Below, piece by piece: positions 29,365 to 37,487 of a stretch of DNA of 64,000 nucleotides. Location: the NCBI RefSeq assembly GCF_009928415.1, contig NZ_JAABNN010000002.1, positions 124,001 to 188,000 on the forward strand, given 5' to 3'. Below the pieces are notes generated by a model that was not told the origin of the DNA, ran no database searches, and worked only from the letters and a program-made list of their open reading frames with translations. The stretch is from Bacillus sp. USDA818B3_A (GTDB lineage: Bacteria; Bacillota; Bacilli; Bacillales; Cytobacillaceae). How positions within the stretch are numbered: the stretch's first letter is position 1; each line of letters starts with the position of its first letter. Position numbers and translations under genes: made by a program.

Positions 29365-29385
29365 GAATTTCACACCGTCCGAGCT

Positions 29386-29404
29386 CTTATGACTAGGTAC
29401 TAAG
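29386..29404 (-). promoter_or_regulatory. FapR operator-like site
   Basis: The minus-strand sequence CTTAGTACCTAGTCATAAG is a near-palindrome matching the FapR box core TTAGTACCTAGTC that I recall from Bacillus. It begins four bases after the -10, covering the transcription start. This is the position expected for repression of the fapR operon. Confidence 0.75.
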
Positions 29405-29407
29405 AGT

Positions 29408-29436
29408 AGTATAAAATTTAAAAAAGCATATTGCAA
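29408..29436 (-). promoter_or_regulatory. SigA-type promoter of the fapR operon
   Basis: On the minus strand -35 TTGCAA (29431-29436), a 17-base spacer and -10 TATACT (29408-29413). The FapR site lies directly downstream. Confidence 0.8.
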
Positions 29437-29456
29437 GAATAAAATTCAATAAGAGC

Positions 29457-29478
29457 AGAAAGGCCCGTTGCCGGGCAC
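29457..29478 (-). terminator. Terminator of recG
   Basis: GCCCG (29463-29467) pairs with CGGGC (29472-29476) around TTGC. The minus-strand tail CCTTTCTGCTCTT is T-rich but interrupted. It lies between the recG stop and the fapR promoter. Confidence 0.55.
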
Positions 29479-29518
29479 TTATTTCAGATAGTATATATTA
29501 ACCATCAAACTTAACTAT

Positions 29519-31567
29519 TTAATCTAGTTTTTCCCCTTCCAGCACACCTGATTCCTTAATTTGATCTCGTAAAAATTGATATTCAGGGTCTGTCCAAAAA
29601 ACTTCCGAACCAATCAGCATGCTCGCGTCATTTCTTGCTGTTTCAAGCGCTCGGTAATCATGCACCATATCAGCTACTTTAAACTCGGGAACACCACTTT
29701 GTTTTCTTCCAAAGAAGTCCCCTGGTCCCCGCAGCTCTAAATCCTTTTCACTTAAAACAAAGCCATCATTCGTCTCCGTCATAATGCGCATTCTTTCTTG
29801 GCCAACTTCTGATTTAGGGCTTGCAAGCAGGATACAGTACGACTGAGCACTGCCCCGGCCAACACGGCCTCTCAACTGATGTAATTGTGAAAGACCAAAC
29901 CGCTCTGCATCATAAATCACCATCATGGTCGCATTCGGAACGTTTACCCCGACCTCGACCACGGTTGTAGATACCAAAACTTGTACCTCATTTTCGCTAA
30001 ACGACTTCATCACTGTGTCTTTCTCTTCTGATGATAGACGCCCGTGCATCAGTCCAACTTTAAAACGATTTTGGAAATAATGGGTTAACGTTGTATGAAC
30101 ATCGATGGCATTTTGAACATCAAGTTTTTCAGACTCCTCAATTAGCGGGCAGATCACATAGGCCTGATGTCCCTTTATCAGCTCTTTTTCAACAAACCCA
30201 AGGACCCGTTCAAGCATTTCGGGTTTTGCCCAGTAGGTTTCAATCGATTTCCTTCCGGCAGGCATTTCGTCAATGATCGAAACATCCATTTCACCAAAAA
30301 CTGTTATCGCAAGAGTTCTGGGAATAGGGGTGGCCGTCATAAATAATACATCCGGGTTTTCCCCTTTTTCACGCAAGACCCGCCGCTGCTCAACCCCAAA
30401 GCGATGCTGCTCATCGGTAATAACAAAGCCAAGTTTGTTAAAAGTTACCTCATCCTGGATTAGTGCATGAGTACCAATTAGAATATCGATCTTGCCTTCC
30501 CGTAAATCTTGGAGAATTTCTCTCCTATGTTTACCCTTAACGGAGCTGGTTAAAAGCTCGCATCTTACATTGATCGGTTGTAACAGGGTTTTTAAAGATT
30601 CTGCATGCTGCTCTGCTAAAATTTCCGTTGGGACCATTAGTGCACCTTGAAAACCTGCGGTTACCGTAGCATAAAGCCCAATGGCAGCAACCACCGTTTT
30701 CCCTGACCCTACATCCCCTTGAAGCAGACGATTCATATGATAGGGCGATTTCAAATCGGCCAGTATTTCATTGACAACCTTCTTTTGGGCATTGGTTAAC
30801 GGAAAAGGCAGGCTATTAATGAACTCTTTTAATTTGGCTAAGTCATATTTTTGTTTAATACCTGGCGAATGCTCTCGTTCAAACTTCCTTAATGCTTGCA
30901 TTTTCAACTGAAACAAAAGAAATTCTTCGTAAACAAACCGCCTTCTTGCTTGTTTTACTTCCTCGGGATTATTTGGAAAATGCATGATCTTCAGTGCATC
31001 TCTTTTGCCCATCAGGCGGTATTTTTTTAAAAAAGTTTCCGGAAGAGACTCCTCTATGTACTGCCCAGATTGTTGAAATGCTAAATGAATAAACTTGCGC
31101 ATGCCTTTTGTTGTTACCTTGCCCCTTAATGAGTACACGGGTTCAAAATCGGTTGCTTTCATGTTTTGACCCGTCTGAATCTCACTTGCGGTTATCGTTT
31201 GCCGGTGAGCATCCCATTTACCTGTCACAGTTATAGTGTCGTTCATATGGATTTTATTTTTCAAATAGGGCTGATTAAAAAAGACAACCTTAATAAGATA
31301 AGCACCAACAAACAGCCTGAAAGTTAATTTTGATTTCTTTCTGCCAAAGTAGTTTAGAGAAGGCTCACTATGAACCTTCCCCTCGACTGTTATCTTCTCA
31401 TCATGCTGCACTTCGGTCAGGTCTCTAAGTGAATAGTCTTCATACCGATATGGAAAGTATTCCAATAAATCTCTGATGGTAAATATCTTCATTTCCGCAA
31501 AAGATTCAGCTGTTTCTTCCCCAATTCCTTTTAGGGCGGTAATTGATTGATTAATTTCTATGTTCAC
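29519..31567 (-). CDS. recG: ATP-dependent DNA helicase RecG
   Basis: RecG reverses stalled forks and branch-migrates junctions. It has 682 residues, identical in length to B. subtilis RecG. An N-terminal wedge/OB region (about 60-150) precedes helicase domain 1 with Walker A GDVGSGKT and the DEQH box, and domain 2 with VVEVGVNVPNATMMVI and QLRGRVGRG; the TRG-type motif GPGDFFGRKQSG is at the end. The start is a GTG overlapping the sdaAA stop (GTGA) with only weak SD upstream, so it probably depends on re-initiation after sdaAA. Confidence 0.96.
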   Translation of the reverse strand: MNIEINQSITALKGIGEETAESFAEMKIFTIRDLLEYFPYRYEDYSLRDLTEVQHDEKITVEGKVHSEPSLNYFGRKKSKLTFRLFVGAYLIKVVFFNQPYLKNKIHMNDTITVTGKWDAHRQTITASEIQTGQNMKATDFEPVYSLRGKVTTKGMRKFIHLAFQQSGQYIEESLPETFLKKYRLMGKRDALKIMHFPNNPEEVKQARRRFVYEEFLLFQLKMQALRKFEREHSPGIKQKYDLAKLKEFINSLPFPLTNAQKKVVNEILADLKSPYHMNRLLQGDVGSGKTVVAAIGLYATVTAGFQGALMVPTEILAEQHAESLKTLLQPINVRCELLTSSVKGKHRREILQDLREGKIDILIGTHALIQDEVTFNKLGFVITDEQHRFGVEQRRVLREKGENPDVLFMTATPIPRTLAITVFGEMDVSIIDEMPAGRKSIETYWAKPEMLERVLGFVEKELIKGHQAYVICPLIEESEKLDVQNAIDVHTTLTHYFQNRFKVGLMHGRLSSEEKDTVMKSFSENEVQVLVSTTVVEVGVNVPNATMMVIYDAERFGLSQLHQLRGRVGRGSAQSYCILLASPKSEVGQERMRIMTETNDGFVLSEKDLELRGPGDFFGRKQSGVPEFKVADMVHDYRALETARNDASMLIGSEVFWTDPEYQFLRDQIKESGVLEGEKLD

Positions 31568-32448
31568 TTTTCATTGAGCGGTATACCGAAGATCTTGGCC
31601 TCAATTTTTCGACCGGTCGGTGTAGCCGCCAACCCTCCCCCCGCAGTTTCTTTTAAAGCAGTCGGCATAGATTGGCCGATTCGGTACATTGCATCAATTA
31701 CTTCATCACATGGGATCCGGCTGGTGATTCCTGCTAATGCCATATCGGCAGCAACCATGGCATTTGCCGCCCCCATTGCATTTCGTTTCACGCATGGTAC
31801 CTCAACAAGGCCGGCGACAGGATCACAGACTAATCCAAGCATGTTCTTTAATGTAATAGCCATGGCCTCTGCACACTGCTGCGGTGTTCCGCCTGCCAGC
31901 TCTACGATTGCAGCCGCCGCCATTCCTGCTGCTGAACCTACCTCTGCCTGGCAGCCTCCAGCTGCTCCGGAGATCGATGCATTATTGGCAACAACAAAGC
32001 CGAAGGCACCGGCAGTAAACAAAAAGGAGATCATTTGCTCTCTGGTTGGTTTGAGCTTATTTTTAACCGCAAATAAGGTACCCGGTACCACTCCTGCCGA
32101 ACCAGCCGTTGGTGTGGCACAAATAGTCCCCATTGCTGCATTTACTTCATTAGTGGCAACTGCTTTACTCACTGCATCAAGGATGGTTTGCCCTGATAGA
32201 AAATTGCCTTTTTCAATGTACTTTTGTAAAAGAACGGCATCACCGCCAGTTAGGCCAGAGTGAGAAGTCACTCCTTTTAATCCTCTTTCTACAGCCTGCT
32301 CCATGACAGTTAAGTTCCGGTCCATAAACGAAAGAATTTCCTCTCTTGTACGGCCCGTGACAGTCACTTCCTGCTCAATCATAATCTCAGAAATTTTTTT
32401 ATTTTGGCTGACCGCTAATTCTACTAATTCGGCAACATTACGAAACAA
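31564..32448 (-). CDS. sdaAA: L-serine dehydratase, alpha subunit
   Basis: Catalytic subunit of the iron-sulfur L-serine deaminase, which turns serine into pyruvate and ammonia. It has 294 residues. Conserved cysteines for the [4Fe-4S] cluster are visible in MGTICATPTAGSAG, GLVCDPVAGLVEVPCVKRN and SRIPCDEVIDAM. The start is a TTG at 32448 (MFRNVAELVELA), with GGGGAGGAG upstream. sdaAB precedes it by 27 bases. The pair sits ahead of recG as in B. subtilis. Confidence 0.96.
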   Translation of the reverse strand: MFRNVAELVELAVSQNKKISEIMIEQEVTVTGRTREEILSFMDRNLTVMEQAVERGLKGVTSHSGLTGGDAVLLQKYIEKGNFLSGQTILDAVSKAVATNEVNAAMGTICATPTAGSAGVVPGTLFAVKNKLKPTREQMISFLFTAGAFGFVVANNASISGAAGGCQAEVGSAAGMAAAAIVELAGGTPQQCAEAMAITLKNMLGLVCDPVAGLVEVPCVKRNAMGAANAMVAADMALAGITSRIPCDEVIDAMYRIGQSMPTALKETAGGGLAATPTGRKIEAKIFGIPLNEK

Positions 32449-32475
32449 AGAACACTCCTCCCCTCTCTATAGAAA

Positions 32476-33138
32476 TTACTCGACAATCTTGGTTACTTTT
32501 AGTATGTTTGGAAGCTGCTCAAGTTCAGTAAGAATCTTATCATCCATATTCTGGTCCACTTCAATCGTCATGAGGGCCATCTGTCCAACATCTTTCCGTG
32601 CGACTTCCATGTGACCAATATTTATTTCATATTTTGCAAGGGTGTTTGCTACACTGGCAATCGCACCAAACCGGTCATTATGCACAACTAAAATAGCTGG
32701 ATGATTTCCCGAAAGCTTAAGTTTAAAACCGTTTAGTTCAATGATTTCAATTTTCCCTCCGCCAATGGAGATGCCAGCCAATTCCAGCTCACCAAGTTGA
32801 TCTCCCATGATAATCCTTGCGGTATTGGGGTGGTCTGTAACGGCATCTTCTTCAATAAAGCGAAGCTTCATTCCTTTTTGTTCAGCAATATCTATGGCGT
32901 TAATTATTCTTGTATCATCTGTATCAAAATCAAGCAAACCGCCAACAATGGCAACGTCTGTGCCGTGCCCTTTATAGGTTTTAGCGAAAGAGCCGTATAA
33001 AGATATATTTGCCCATTTAGGCTCTCTGCCAAAGAGGCTTCTTGCCACCCTGCCAATTCTCGCAGCACCGGCTGTATGTGAACTGGATGGTCCAATCATT
33101 ACTGGACCAATGATATCGAACACACTTCTATATTTCAT
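32476..33138 (-). CDS. sdaAB: L-serine dehydratase, beta subunit
   Basis: Beta subunit of the heteromeric serine dehydratase. It has 220 residues. The N-terminal part, with IGPVMIGPSSSHTAGAARI, is the serine-dehydratase beta fold. The C-terminal 70 residues form an ACT domain (NHPAILVVHNDRFGAIASVANTLAKY), often a site of amino acid control. GGGAGAGAG precedes the ATG. It needs sdaAA for activity. Confidence 0.96.
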   Translation of the reverse strand: MKYRSVFDIIGPVMIGPSSSHTAGAARIGRVARSLFGREPKWANISLYGSFAKTYKGHGTDVAIVGGLLDFDTDDTRIINAIDIAEQKGMKLRFIEEDAVTDHPNTARIIMGDQLGELELAGISIGGGKIEIIELNGFKLKLSGNHPAILVVHNDRFGAIASVANTLAKYEINIGHMEVARKDVGQMALMTIEVDQNMDDKILTELEQLPNILKVTKIVE

Positions 33139-33212
33139 CAGGTCTCTCTCCCTTAGTAGTTCTTTTGATATATTACGCCTGCTTTAATGTAAATGTTTAA
33201 GTTTTTAGGCAT

Positions 33213-33252
33213 AAAAAAAGAAGGGAATAACCAAAAAGGCCCCCCTTCTATT
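33213..33252 (-). terminator. Rho-independent terminator of yloU-yloV
   Basis: On the minus strand AGAAGGG pairs with CCCTTCT across a longer loop that holds a secondary GGCC/GGTT pairing. A run of seven T follows. It begins about a dozen bases past the yloV stop. Confidence 0.7.
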
Positions 33253-33263
33253 TTAACGGTTTA

Positions 33264-34946
33264 TTATTCAATTGAAAAGATATATGAATATAATGGTTGT
33301 CCGCCGTCATGGATCTCAACTTCTACGTCTTGATAATTATCTTCCACAAACGCCGTTAAATTTGCTACCTCTTCTTCGGTCACATCTTCACCATAAATAA
33401 TGGTAAGTATTTCTGAGTCCTCATCAAGCATCTGAGCTAACAGGTCCTCAGCCACTTTTCCTTTATCTTTGTTCTTTACGACAATTTTACCTTCAGCGAT
33501 ACCCATGAAATCCTCTTTTTCTATTTCTAATCCATCAATGGAGGTATCACGGACAGCAAAGGTGATTTGCCCTGTTTTGACATGATTTAACGCTTTCTTC
33601 ATGGCCGCTTCGTTTTCATCAACAGCTGCAGATGGGTTGAAGGCCAGAAGGGCAGATAAACCTTGTGGAACGGTCTTAGAAGGGATAACATAAATTTCTT
33701 CCTCCGCCACATCTTTTGCTTGTTCGGCCGCCATAATAATATTTTTGTTATTTGGTAAAATAAATACCTTTTCGGCATGAACTTCCTTAACCGCTTTCAC
33801 GATATCCTCCGTACTTGGATTCATCGTTTGTCCGCCTTCAATTACAGCATGGGCCCCGATACTTTTAAATAATTTAGCAATCCCTGAGCCCATTGATACC
33901 GTAACAATTCCATATTCCTGTAATTCTTTTTGTGCAGGAGCTGGATTAAGTTTAGGTGCATGGTGTGTTTCTCCCACAATGTTCGTATGCTGCTGACGCA
34001 TGTTTTCAATTTTCATATTAATTAAGTTGCCATAACGCTGACCGTAGCTTAATACTTCTCCTGGCTGTTCAGAATGGATATGGACTTTTACCACATCTTC
34101 ATCAGCGATCACTAATAAGGAGTCTCCATAATTACTTAAATCATTACGGAAATTCGTTTCATTAAAAGGATGCTTTGCTATCTTTTCCTGTTCGAAACGA
34201 ACCATAAATTCGGTGCAATATCCGAAAACGATATCTTCCGTATTAATATGTCCTTGGACGCTCTTATGATGTTCTGCACTAACCAATTCCGCCATTGAGG
34301 GCAGCAGATCAGATGCTTCTGGCAGGCTTTCCCCTTTTAATTGGGCTAAAAAGCCTTCATAGACAAAAACAAGTCCTTGACCGCCGCTGTCTACTACGCC
34401 AACTTCCTTTAAAACAGGAAGCAGATCAGGTGTCCGTTTCAGGGAAGCCTTAGCTTCCTTCACTACTTCTTCCATAATATAAATGATATCTTCTGACTGT
34501 TGAGAAGCGGCAACACCTCTCTTAGCCGAATCTTTAGCTACAGTTAAAATGGTCCCCTCGACAGGCTTCATAACAGCCTTATAAGCGGTTTCTACTCCTG
34601 CTTCTAAAGCATGGGCAAAATCGTTTGCTGATATGACGGCTTTTGATTCAACTGCTTTTGAAAATCCACGAAATAATTGGGAAAGAATAACTCCGGAATT
34701 TCCGCGCGCTCCCATAAGCAGCCCTTTTGAAAGGGCAGTTCCAACCTTACCAATATGTTCTTGAATATTATTCTTAACTTCCTTTGCCCCGGAGGTCATA
34801 GATAAATTCATATTGGTCCCTGTATCACCGTCGGGCACAGGAAAAACGTTTAATGCATCAACCATCTTGGCATTTGCAGACAAGTGATTGGCACCCTGAA
34901 TCACCATCTCGGCGAAACGTGTTCCATCTAATGCTGTTATTGACAC
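33264..34946 (-). CDS. yloV: DhaL/DAK family fatty acid kinase-like protein YloV
   Basis: A 560-residue protein of the YloV/FakA family. FakA phosphorylates fatty acids held by FakB partners, so that exogenous fatty acids can enter phospholipids. The N-terminal DhaL kinase domain (about 1-200) shows FPVPDGDTGTNMNLSM (35-50) and GARGNSGVILSQLFRGF. The middle and C-terminal regions bind FakB in homologues (VSMGSGIAKLFKSIGA, FVLPNNKN-type stretch). The start is a GTG at 34946 with GAGGAGG upstream, 15 bases after yloU. The kinase role is taken from the family. Confidence 0.93.
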   Translation of the reverse strand: MSITALDGTRFAEMVIQGANHLSANAKMVDALNVFPVPDGDTGTNMNLSMTSGAKEVKNNIQEHIGKVGTALSKGLLMGARGNSGVILSQLFRGFSKAVESKAVISANDFAHALEAGVETAYKAVMKPVEGTILTVAKDSAKRGVAASQQSEDIIYIMEEVVKEAKASLKRTPDLLPVLKEVGVVDSGGQGLVFVYEGFLAQLKGESLPEASDLLPSMAELVSAEHHKSVQGHINTEDIVFGYCTEFMVRFEQEKIAKHPFNETNFRNDLSNYGDSLLVIADEDVVKVHIHSEQPGEVLSYGQRYGNLINMKIENMRQQHTNIVGETHHAPKLNPAPAQKELQEYGIVTVSMGSGIAKLFKSIGAHAVIEGGQTMNPSTEDIVKAVKEVHAEKVFILPNNKNIIMAAEQAKDVAEEEIYVIPSKTVPQGLSALLAFNPSAAVDENEAAMKKALNHVKTGQITFAVRDTSIDGLEIEKEDFMGIAEGKIVVKNKDKGKVAEDLLAQMLDEDSEILTIIYGEDVTEEEVANLTAFVEDNYQDVEVEIHDGGQPLYSYIFSIE

Positions 34947-34961
34947 AAACTTTCCTCCTCA

Positions 34962-35324
34962 CTACGGGTTCGTCACACGAACTCCCTGAACGTAAATGTT
35001 AACCGAGTCAACGGCAAGTCCAACTGTCTTATCGAGGGTGTATTTAACCTTTGATTGCACGTTGTGGGCAATTTCGGAAATTTTCGTTCCATAGCTGACA
35101 ATAATGTACATATCAATATGTAATGCCTCATCTTCTTGGCGTACAATCACACCGCGAGTAAAGTTTTCTTTTCGTAGTATTTCCGTGATTCCATCTTTAA
35201 TTTGGTTTTTAGAGGCCATTCCGACGATTCCATAGCATTCAATTGCCGCACCTCCGGCAATTGTTGCAATGACTTCATTTGAAATATCAATTTGTCCGTA
35301 CTTTGTTTTTAATTCAATGGACAT
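34962..35324 (-). CDS. yloU: Asp23/Gls24 family envelope stress protein YloU
   Basis: A protein of 120 residues of the Asp23/Gls24 (DUF322) family. The core TKYGQIDISNEVIATIAGGAAIECYGIVGM and the VDMYIIVSYGTKISEIA-type strand are typical. Family members are associated with the membrane surface and envelope stress. In this position it always precedes the FakA-like yloV, and a link to lipid use is inferred. AAAAGGGGG precedes the ATG. A strong inverted repeat lies upstream at 35355-35382. Confidence 0.93.
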   Translation of the reverse strand: MSIELKTKYGQIDISNEVIATIAGGAAIECYGIVGMASKNQIKDGITEILRKENFTRGVIVRQEDEALHIDMYIIVSYGTKISEIAHNVQSKVKYTLDKTVGLAVDSVNIYVQGVRVTNP

Positions 35325-35354
35325 GAATCGTTCCCCCTTTTGGATAATTGCTCT

Positions 35355-35382
35355 TTGACTACAGTCATTTTACTATAGTCAA
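35355..35382. repeat. 28-bp inverted repeat upstream of yloU
   Basis: TTGACTACAG (35355-35364) and CTATAGTCAA (35373-35382) are inverted at nine of ten positions, eight bases apart. On the minus strand the second arm carries a TATAGT that could serve as a -10 for yloU, though no good -35 is seen. It could be an operator on the yloUV promoter. No known regulator's site is recognised. Confidence 0.5.
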
Positions 35383-35524
35383 TCCAATAATGAAAGCCAT
35401 TCTTGCTCTGTTACTATAAGACCGTTCAATAATAACCTATGTCAAGGAATTTTTCTTGAAAGGTTTGTACACAAGTATTGCATTAAGGTACGTTGTGTGA
35501 TAAATTATTAAAGTATCTCAAGTC

Positions 35525-35580
35525 TAGAAAATTTTTATTATAATTTTCTATATCCAGATGAAACATCTTATTGATGTTGT
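35525..35580 (+). promoter_or_regulatory. rpmB promoter region and leader hairpins
   Basis: A perfect -10 TATAAT is at 35539-35544, without a convincing -35. It is centred within a perfect 9-bp inverted repeat, TAGAAAATT (35525-35533) and AATTTTCTA (35542-35550). A second hairpin AACATC-TTATT-GATGTT (35562-35578) lies between this and the GGAGGG ribosome site. An alternative promoter, TTGCAT-17-TAAATT, lies at 35478-35506. Confidence 0.45.
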
Positions 35581-35613
35581 TTAAGCTTTTGGTAGTTAAG
35601 GAGGGAAATCAAT

Positions 35614-35802
35614 ATGCCACGTAAATGTGTAGTAACTGGAAAGAAAACCACAACTGGTAACGCACGTTCTCACGCTATGAACGCTAACAAGCGTACATGG
35701 GGTGCTAACCTACAAAAAGTACGTATTCTTGTTGACGGAAAACCTAAGCGTGTTTGGGTTTCTGCAAGAGCGTTAAAATCAGGTAAAGTTGAGCGCGTTT
35801 AA
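35614..35802 (+). CDS. rpmB: 50S ribosomal protein L28
   Basis: Ribosomal protein L28, 62 residues, one of only two plus-strand genes here. It opens [23 protein letters not shown] and ends [12 protein letters not shown], closely matching the Bacillus protein. AAGGAGGGAA lies upstream of the ATG. It is divergent from yloU and convergent with spoVM, the same arrangement as in B. subtilis. A terminator follows at 35810-35840. Confidence 0.97.
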   Translation: MPRKCVVTGKKTTTGNARSHAMNANKRTWGANLQKVRILVDGKPKRVWVSARALKSGKVERV

Positions 35803-35809
35803 TCATGTG

Positions 35810-35840
35810 AGCATCCAACTATTTGGATGCTTTTTCTTTT
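35810..35840 (+). terminator. Rho-independent terminator of rpmB
   Basis: AGCATCCAA (35810-35818) pairs with TTGGATGCT (35823-35831) around four bases, followed by TTTTCTTTT. It starts seven bases past the rpmB stop. Confidence 0.85.
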
Positions 35841-35901
35841 GAAATTAATTCCAAAATTTCGAATAATTAATACCCATTCTTATTAGTATGACCCATTTGA
35901 C

Positions 35902-35930
35902 AAATAAAAAGCACCCATTATATAGGGTGC
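35902..35930 (-). terminator. Rho-independent terminator of spoVM
   Basis: GCACCC (35911-35916) pairs with GGGTGC (35925-35930). The minus-strand tail TTTTTATTTG follows. It is about 25 bases beyond the spoVM stop. Confidence 0.75.
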
Positions 35931-35954
35931 CCACACATTTTTACAGGTCTGTTT

Positions 35955-36038
35955 CTACTCACCTTTTTTAAAAGCCCCAATCATCGCCCGGACCAGTCCG
36001 CCTAAGAATTTCGGCAGTTTAATTGTATAAAATTTCAT
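35955..36038 (-). CDS. spoVM: Stage V sporulation protein M
   Basis: A 27-residue amphipathic peptide (MKFYTIKLPKFLGGLVRAMI followed by GAFKKGE). SpoVM sits on the convex forespore membrane, recruits SpoIVA and starts coat assembly. The N-terminal half matches B. subtilis SpoVM exactly through FLGG, including Pro9, which is needed for its shallow membrane insertion. The C-terminal tail is one residue longer and differs (KKGE against RKD). GAGGAGGGAC precedes the ATG. It lies between thiN and rpmB, its conserved site. It is good evidence that the organism is a spore-former. Confidence 0.95.
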   Translation of the reverse strand: MKFYTIKLPKFLGGLVRAMIGAFKKGE

Positions 36039-36141
36039 ACTGTCCCTCCTCACCAATCTACCACAGCTTATTTTAAAGCCACTTTTTTCGCACGCCTTAC
36101 ATAGTATTCAAACGGACGAAATCAGTACCATGAATTGCATA

Positions 36142-36789
36142 TTAATCGTTACTTCTTATCACTATTAATATGCCTTTGGAAAATGAAAAAGTACCATAAT
36201 CATCAATAAGTTCATTACTAATACATAGTGTGGACCCGAGAGAAATATGACGGTTTTTCAGCGGATACTTAAAGCCATCAAGGGTGAGTTCAGTAACATC
36301 AAGGGTTAATGGGACAAATGATATATATTTTTTTGAAGCCATTTTTTCTATTGTATAGTGCCCAGGCTCCTTTATAAAAACAATATTTTTTTGATCAATG
36401 ATATAAACATTGACAGGGTTGTTTGCTTTAATTGGTGTGAGGAGCAAATGGACATTCGCCAATAAATGATCCAGCCTGCCGCCAGTAGCACCAAACAGCC
36501 GAATACTTTCAGGCTTTTGTTCTACCGCCCAATTCAGGGCAAGTTCCATATCCGTTTCATCTTTTTCTGGTTTATATTTTTTAATTCCTGTTACCTGATC
36601 CTCAATGGCAGACAGTTCTTCTTGGGTGACAGAATCAAAGTCACCAAAAGCCTTAGACGGAATAATGTTCCTTCTGATCAAATGAAAAACTCCCCGGTCA
36701 ACTCCCACCCAAATGGCATCACTTTCTTGGTAAGCCGTCAAATCAGGCAATAATTCTTCTGGTCCTCCCGCAAGTATATTGATAATCAT
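36142..36789 (-). CDS. thiN: Thiamine pyrophosphokinase
   Basis: ThiN transfers pyrophosphate from ATP to thiamine, making the cofactor TPP in one step from salvaged thiamine. It has 215 residues. DRGVFHLI, FGDFDSVTQEE, KDETDMELAL and LFGATGGRLDHLLANVHLL are the metal and substrate motifs of the family. It follows rpe after the rpe terminator, so it probably has its own weak promoter. No TPP riboswitch was seen in front of it. Confidence 0.95.
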   Translation of the reverse strand: MIINILAGGPEELLPDLTAYQESDAIWVGVDRGVFHLIRRNIIPSKAFGDFDSVTQEELSAIEDQVTGIKKYKPEKDETDMELALNWAVEQKPESIRLFGATGGRLDHLLANVHLLLTPIKANNPVNVYIIDQKNIVFIKEPGHYTIEKMASKKYISFVPLTLDVTELTLDGFKYPLKNRHISLGSTLCISNELIDDYGTFSFSKGILIVIRSND

Positions 36790-36817
36790 TAACCATTCCC
36801 CTTTTACGTTAAAGGAA

Positions 36818-36843
36818 AAAAGCCAGCTTTGGAAGCTAGCTTT
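36818..36843 (-). terminator. Terminator of rpe overlapping its stop codon
   Basis: AAAGCCAGC (36819-36827) pairs with GCTAGCTTT (36835-36843) using one G-U pair; the minus-strand tail is TTTTCC. The rpe stop TAA (36842-36844) overlaps the stem base. Confidence 0.75.
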
Positions 36844-37486
36844 ACCCTCTTAATTGTGAAATTGCTTGTTTATAATCCTCTTGATTGTATACTGCAGAAC
36901 CTGCCACAAGCACATTGGCACCTGCTTCAATACATTGTCTTGCGGTTACTGGATTGACACCGCCATCTACCTCAATCTCAATTGTCAGCCCTTTTTGGTC
37001 GGCCATTTCCTTAACCTGTCTTATCTTCGGAAGAACTTCGGGGATGAAGCTTTGCCCCCCAAAACCAGGATTAACAGTCATTAATAACACCATATCAATA
37101 TCCCCAATAATATGTTGGATTGACTCTACTGGAGTGGCTGGATTAAGGACAACACCAGCCTTAACACCAAAGGATTTTATACTTTGGATGGTACGGTGAA
37201 GATGACGGCATGCTTCTACATGTACTGTAATATAATCGGCCCCTGCTTTAGCGAACGCCTCAATATATTGATCTGGATTTTCAATCATTAGATGTACATC
37301 TAACGGCAGCTTTGTAACCGGCCTTACAGCCTCAACAACCAGTGGTCCAATCGTTATATTTGGTACAAAGTGGCCGTCCATTACATCGATATGGATATAA
37401 TCCGCTCCTGCTTGATCTACTGCGATAATCTCTTCTCCCAACTTTGCGAAATCTGCTGAAAGTATAGAGGGTGCTATTTTCACCAT
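36842..37486 (-). CDS. rpe: Ribulose-phosphate 3-epimerase
   Basis: Epimerase of the pentose phosphate pathway, interconverting ribulose-5-P and xylulose-5-P. It has 214 residues from the ATG at 37486 ([20 protein letters not shown]). [35 protein letters not shown] and EVDGGVN are the TIM-barrel active-site segments. The ATG is one base after the rsgA stop, and its GAGGT ribosome site is within the last rsgA codons, so the two are translationally linked. The frame is open upstream to 37573, but only by overlap with rsgA. Confidence 0.97.
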   Translation of the reverse strand: MVKIAPSILSADFAKLGEEIIAVDQAGADYIHIDVMDGHFVPNITIGPLVVEAVRPVTKLPLDVHLMIENPDQYIEAFAKAGADYITVHVEACRHLHRTIQSIKSFGVKAGVVLNPATPVESIQHIIGDIDMVLLMTVNPGFGGQSFIPEVLPKIRQVKEMADQKGLTIEIEVDGGVNPVTARQCIEAGANVLVAGSAVYNQEDYKQAISQLRG

Positions 37487-37487
37487 A

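Noticed and set aside
36039..36141. Thiamine pyrophosphate riboswitch near thiN
   Set aside because: No conserved CUGAGA-type or ACCUGA-type core was seen upstream of thiN, and the gaps are too short.
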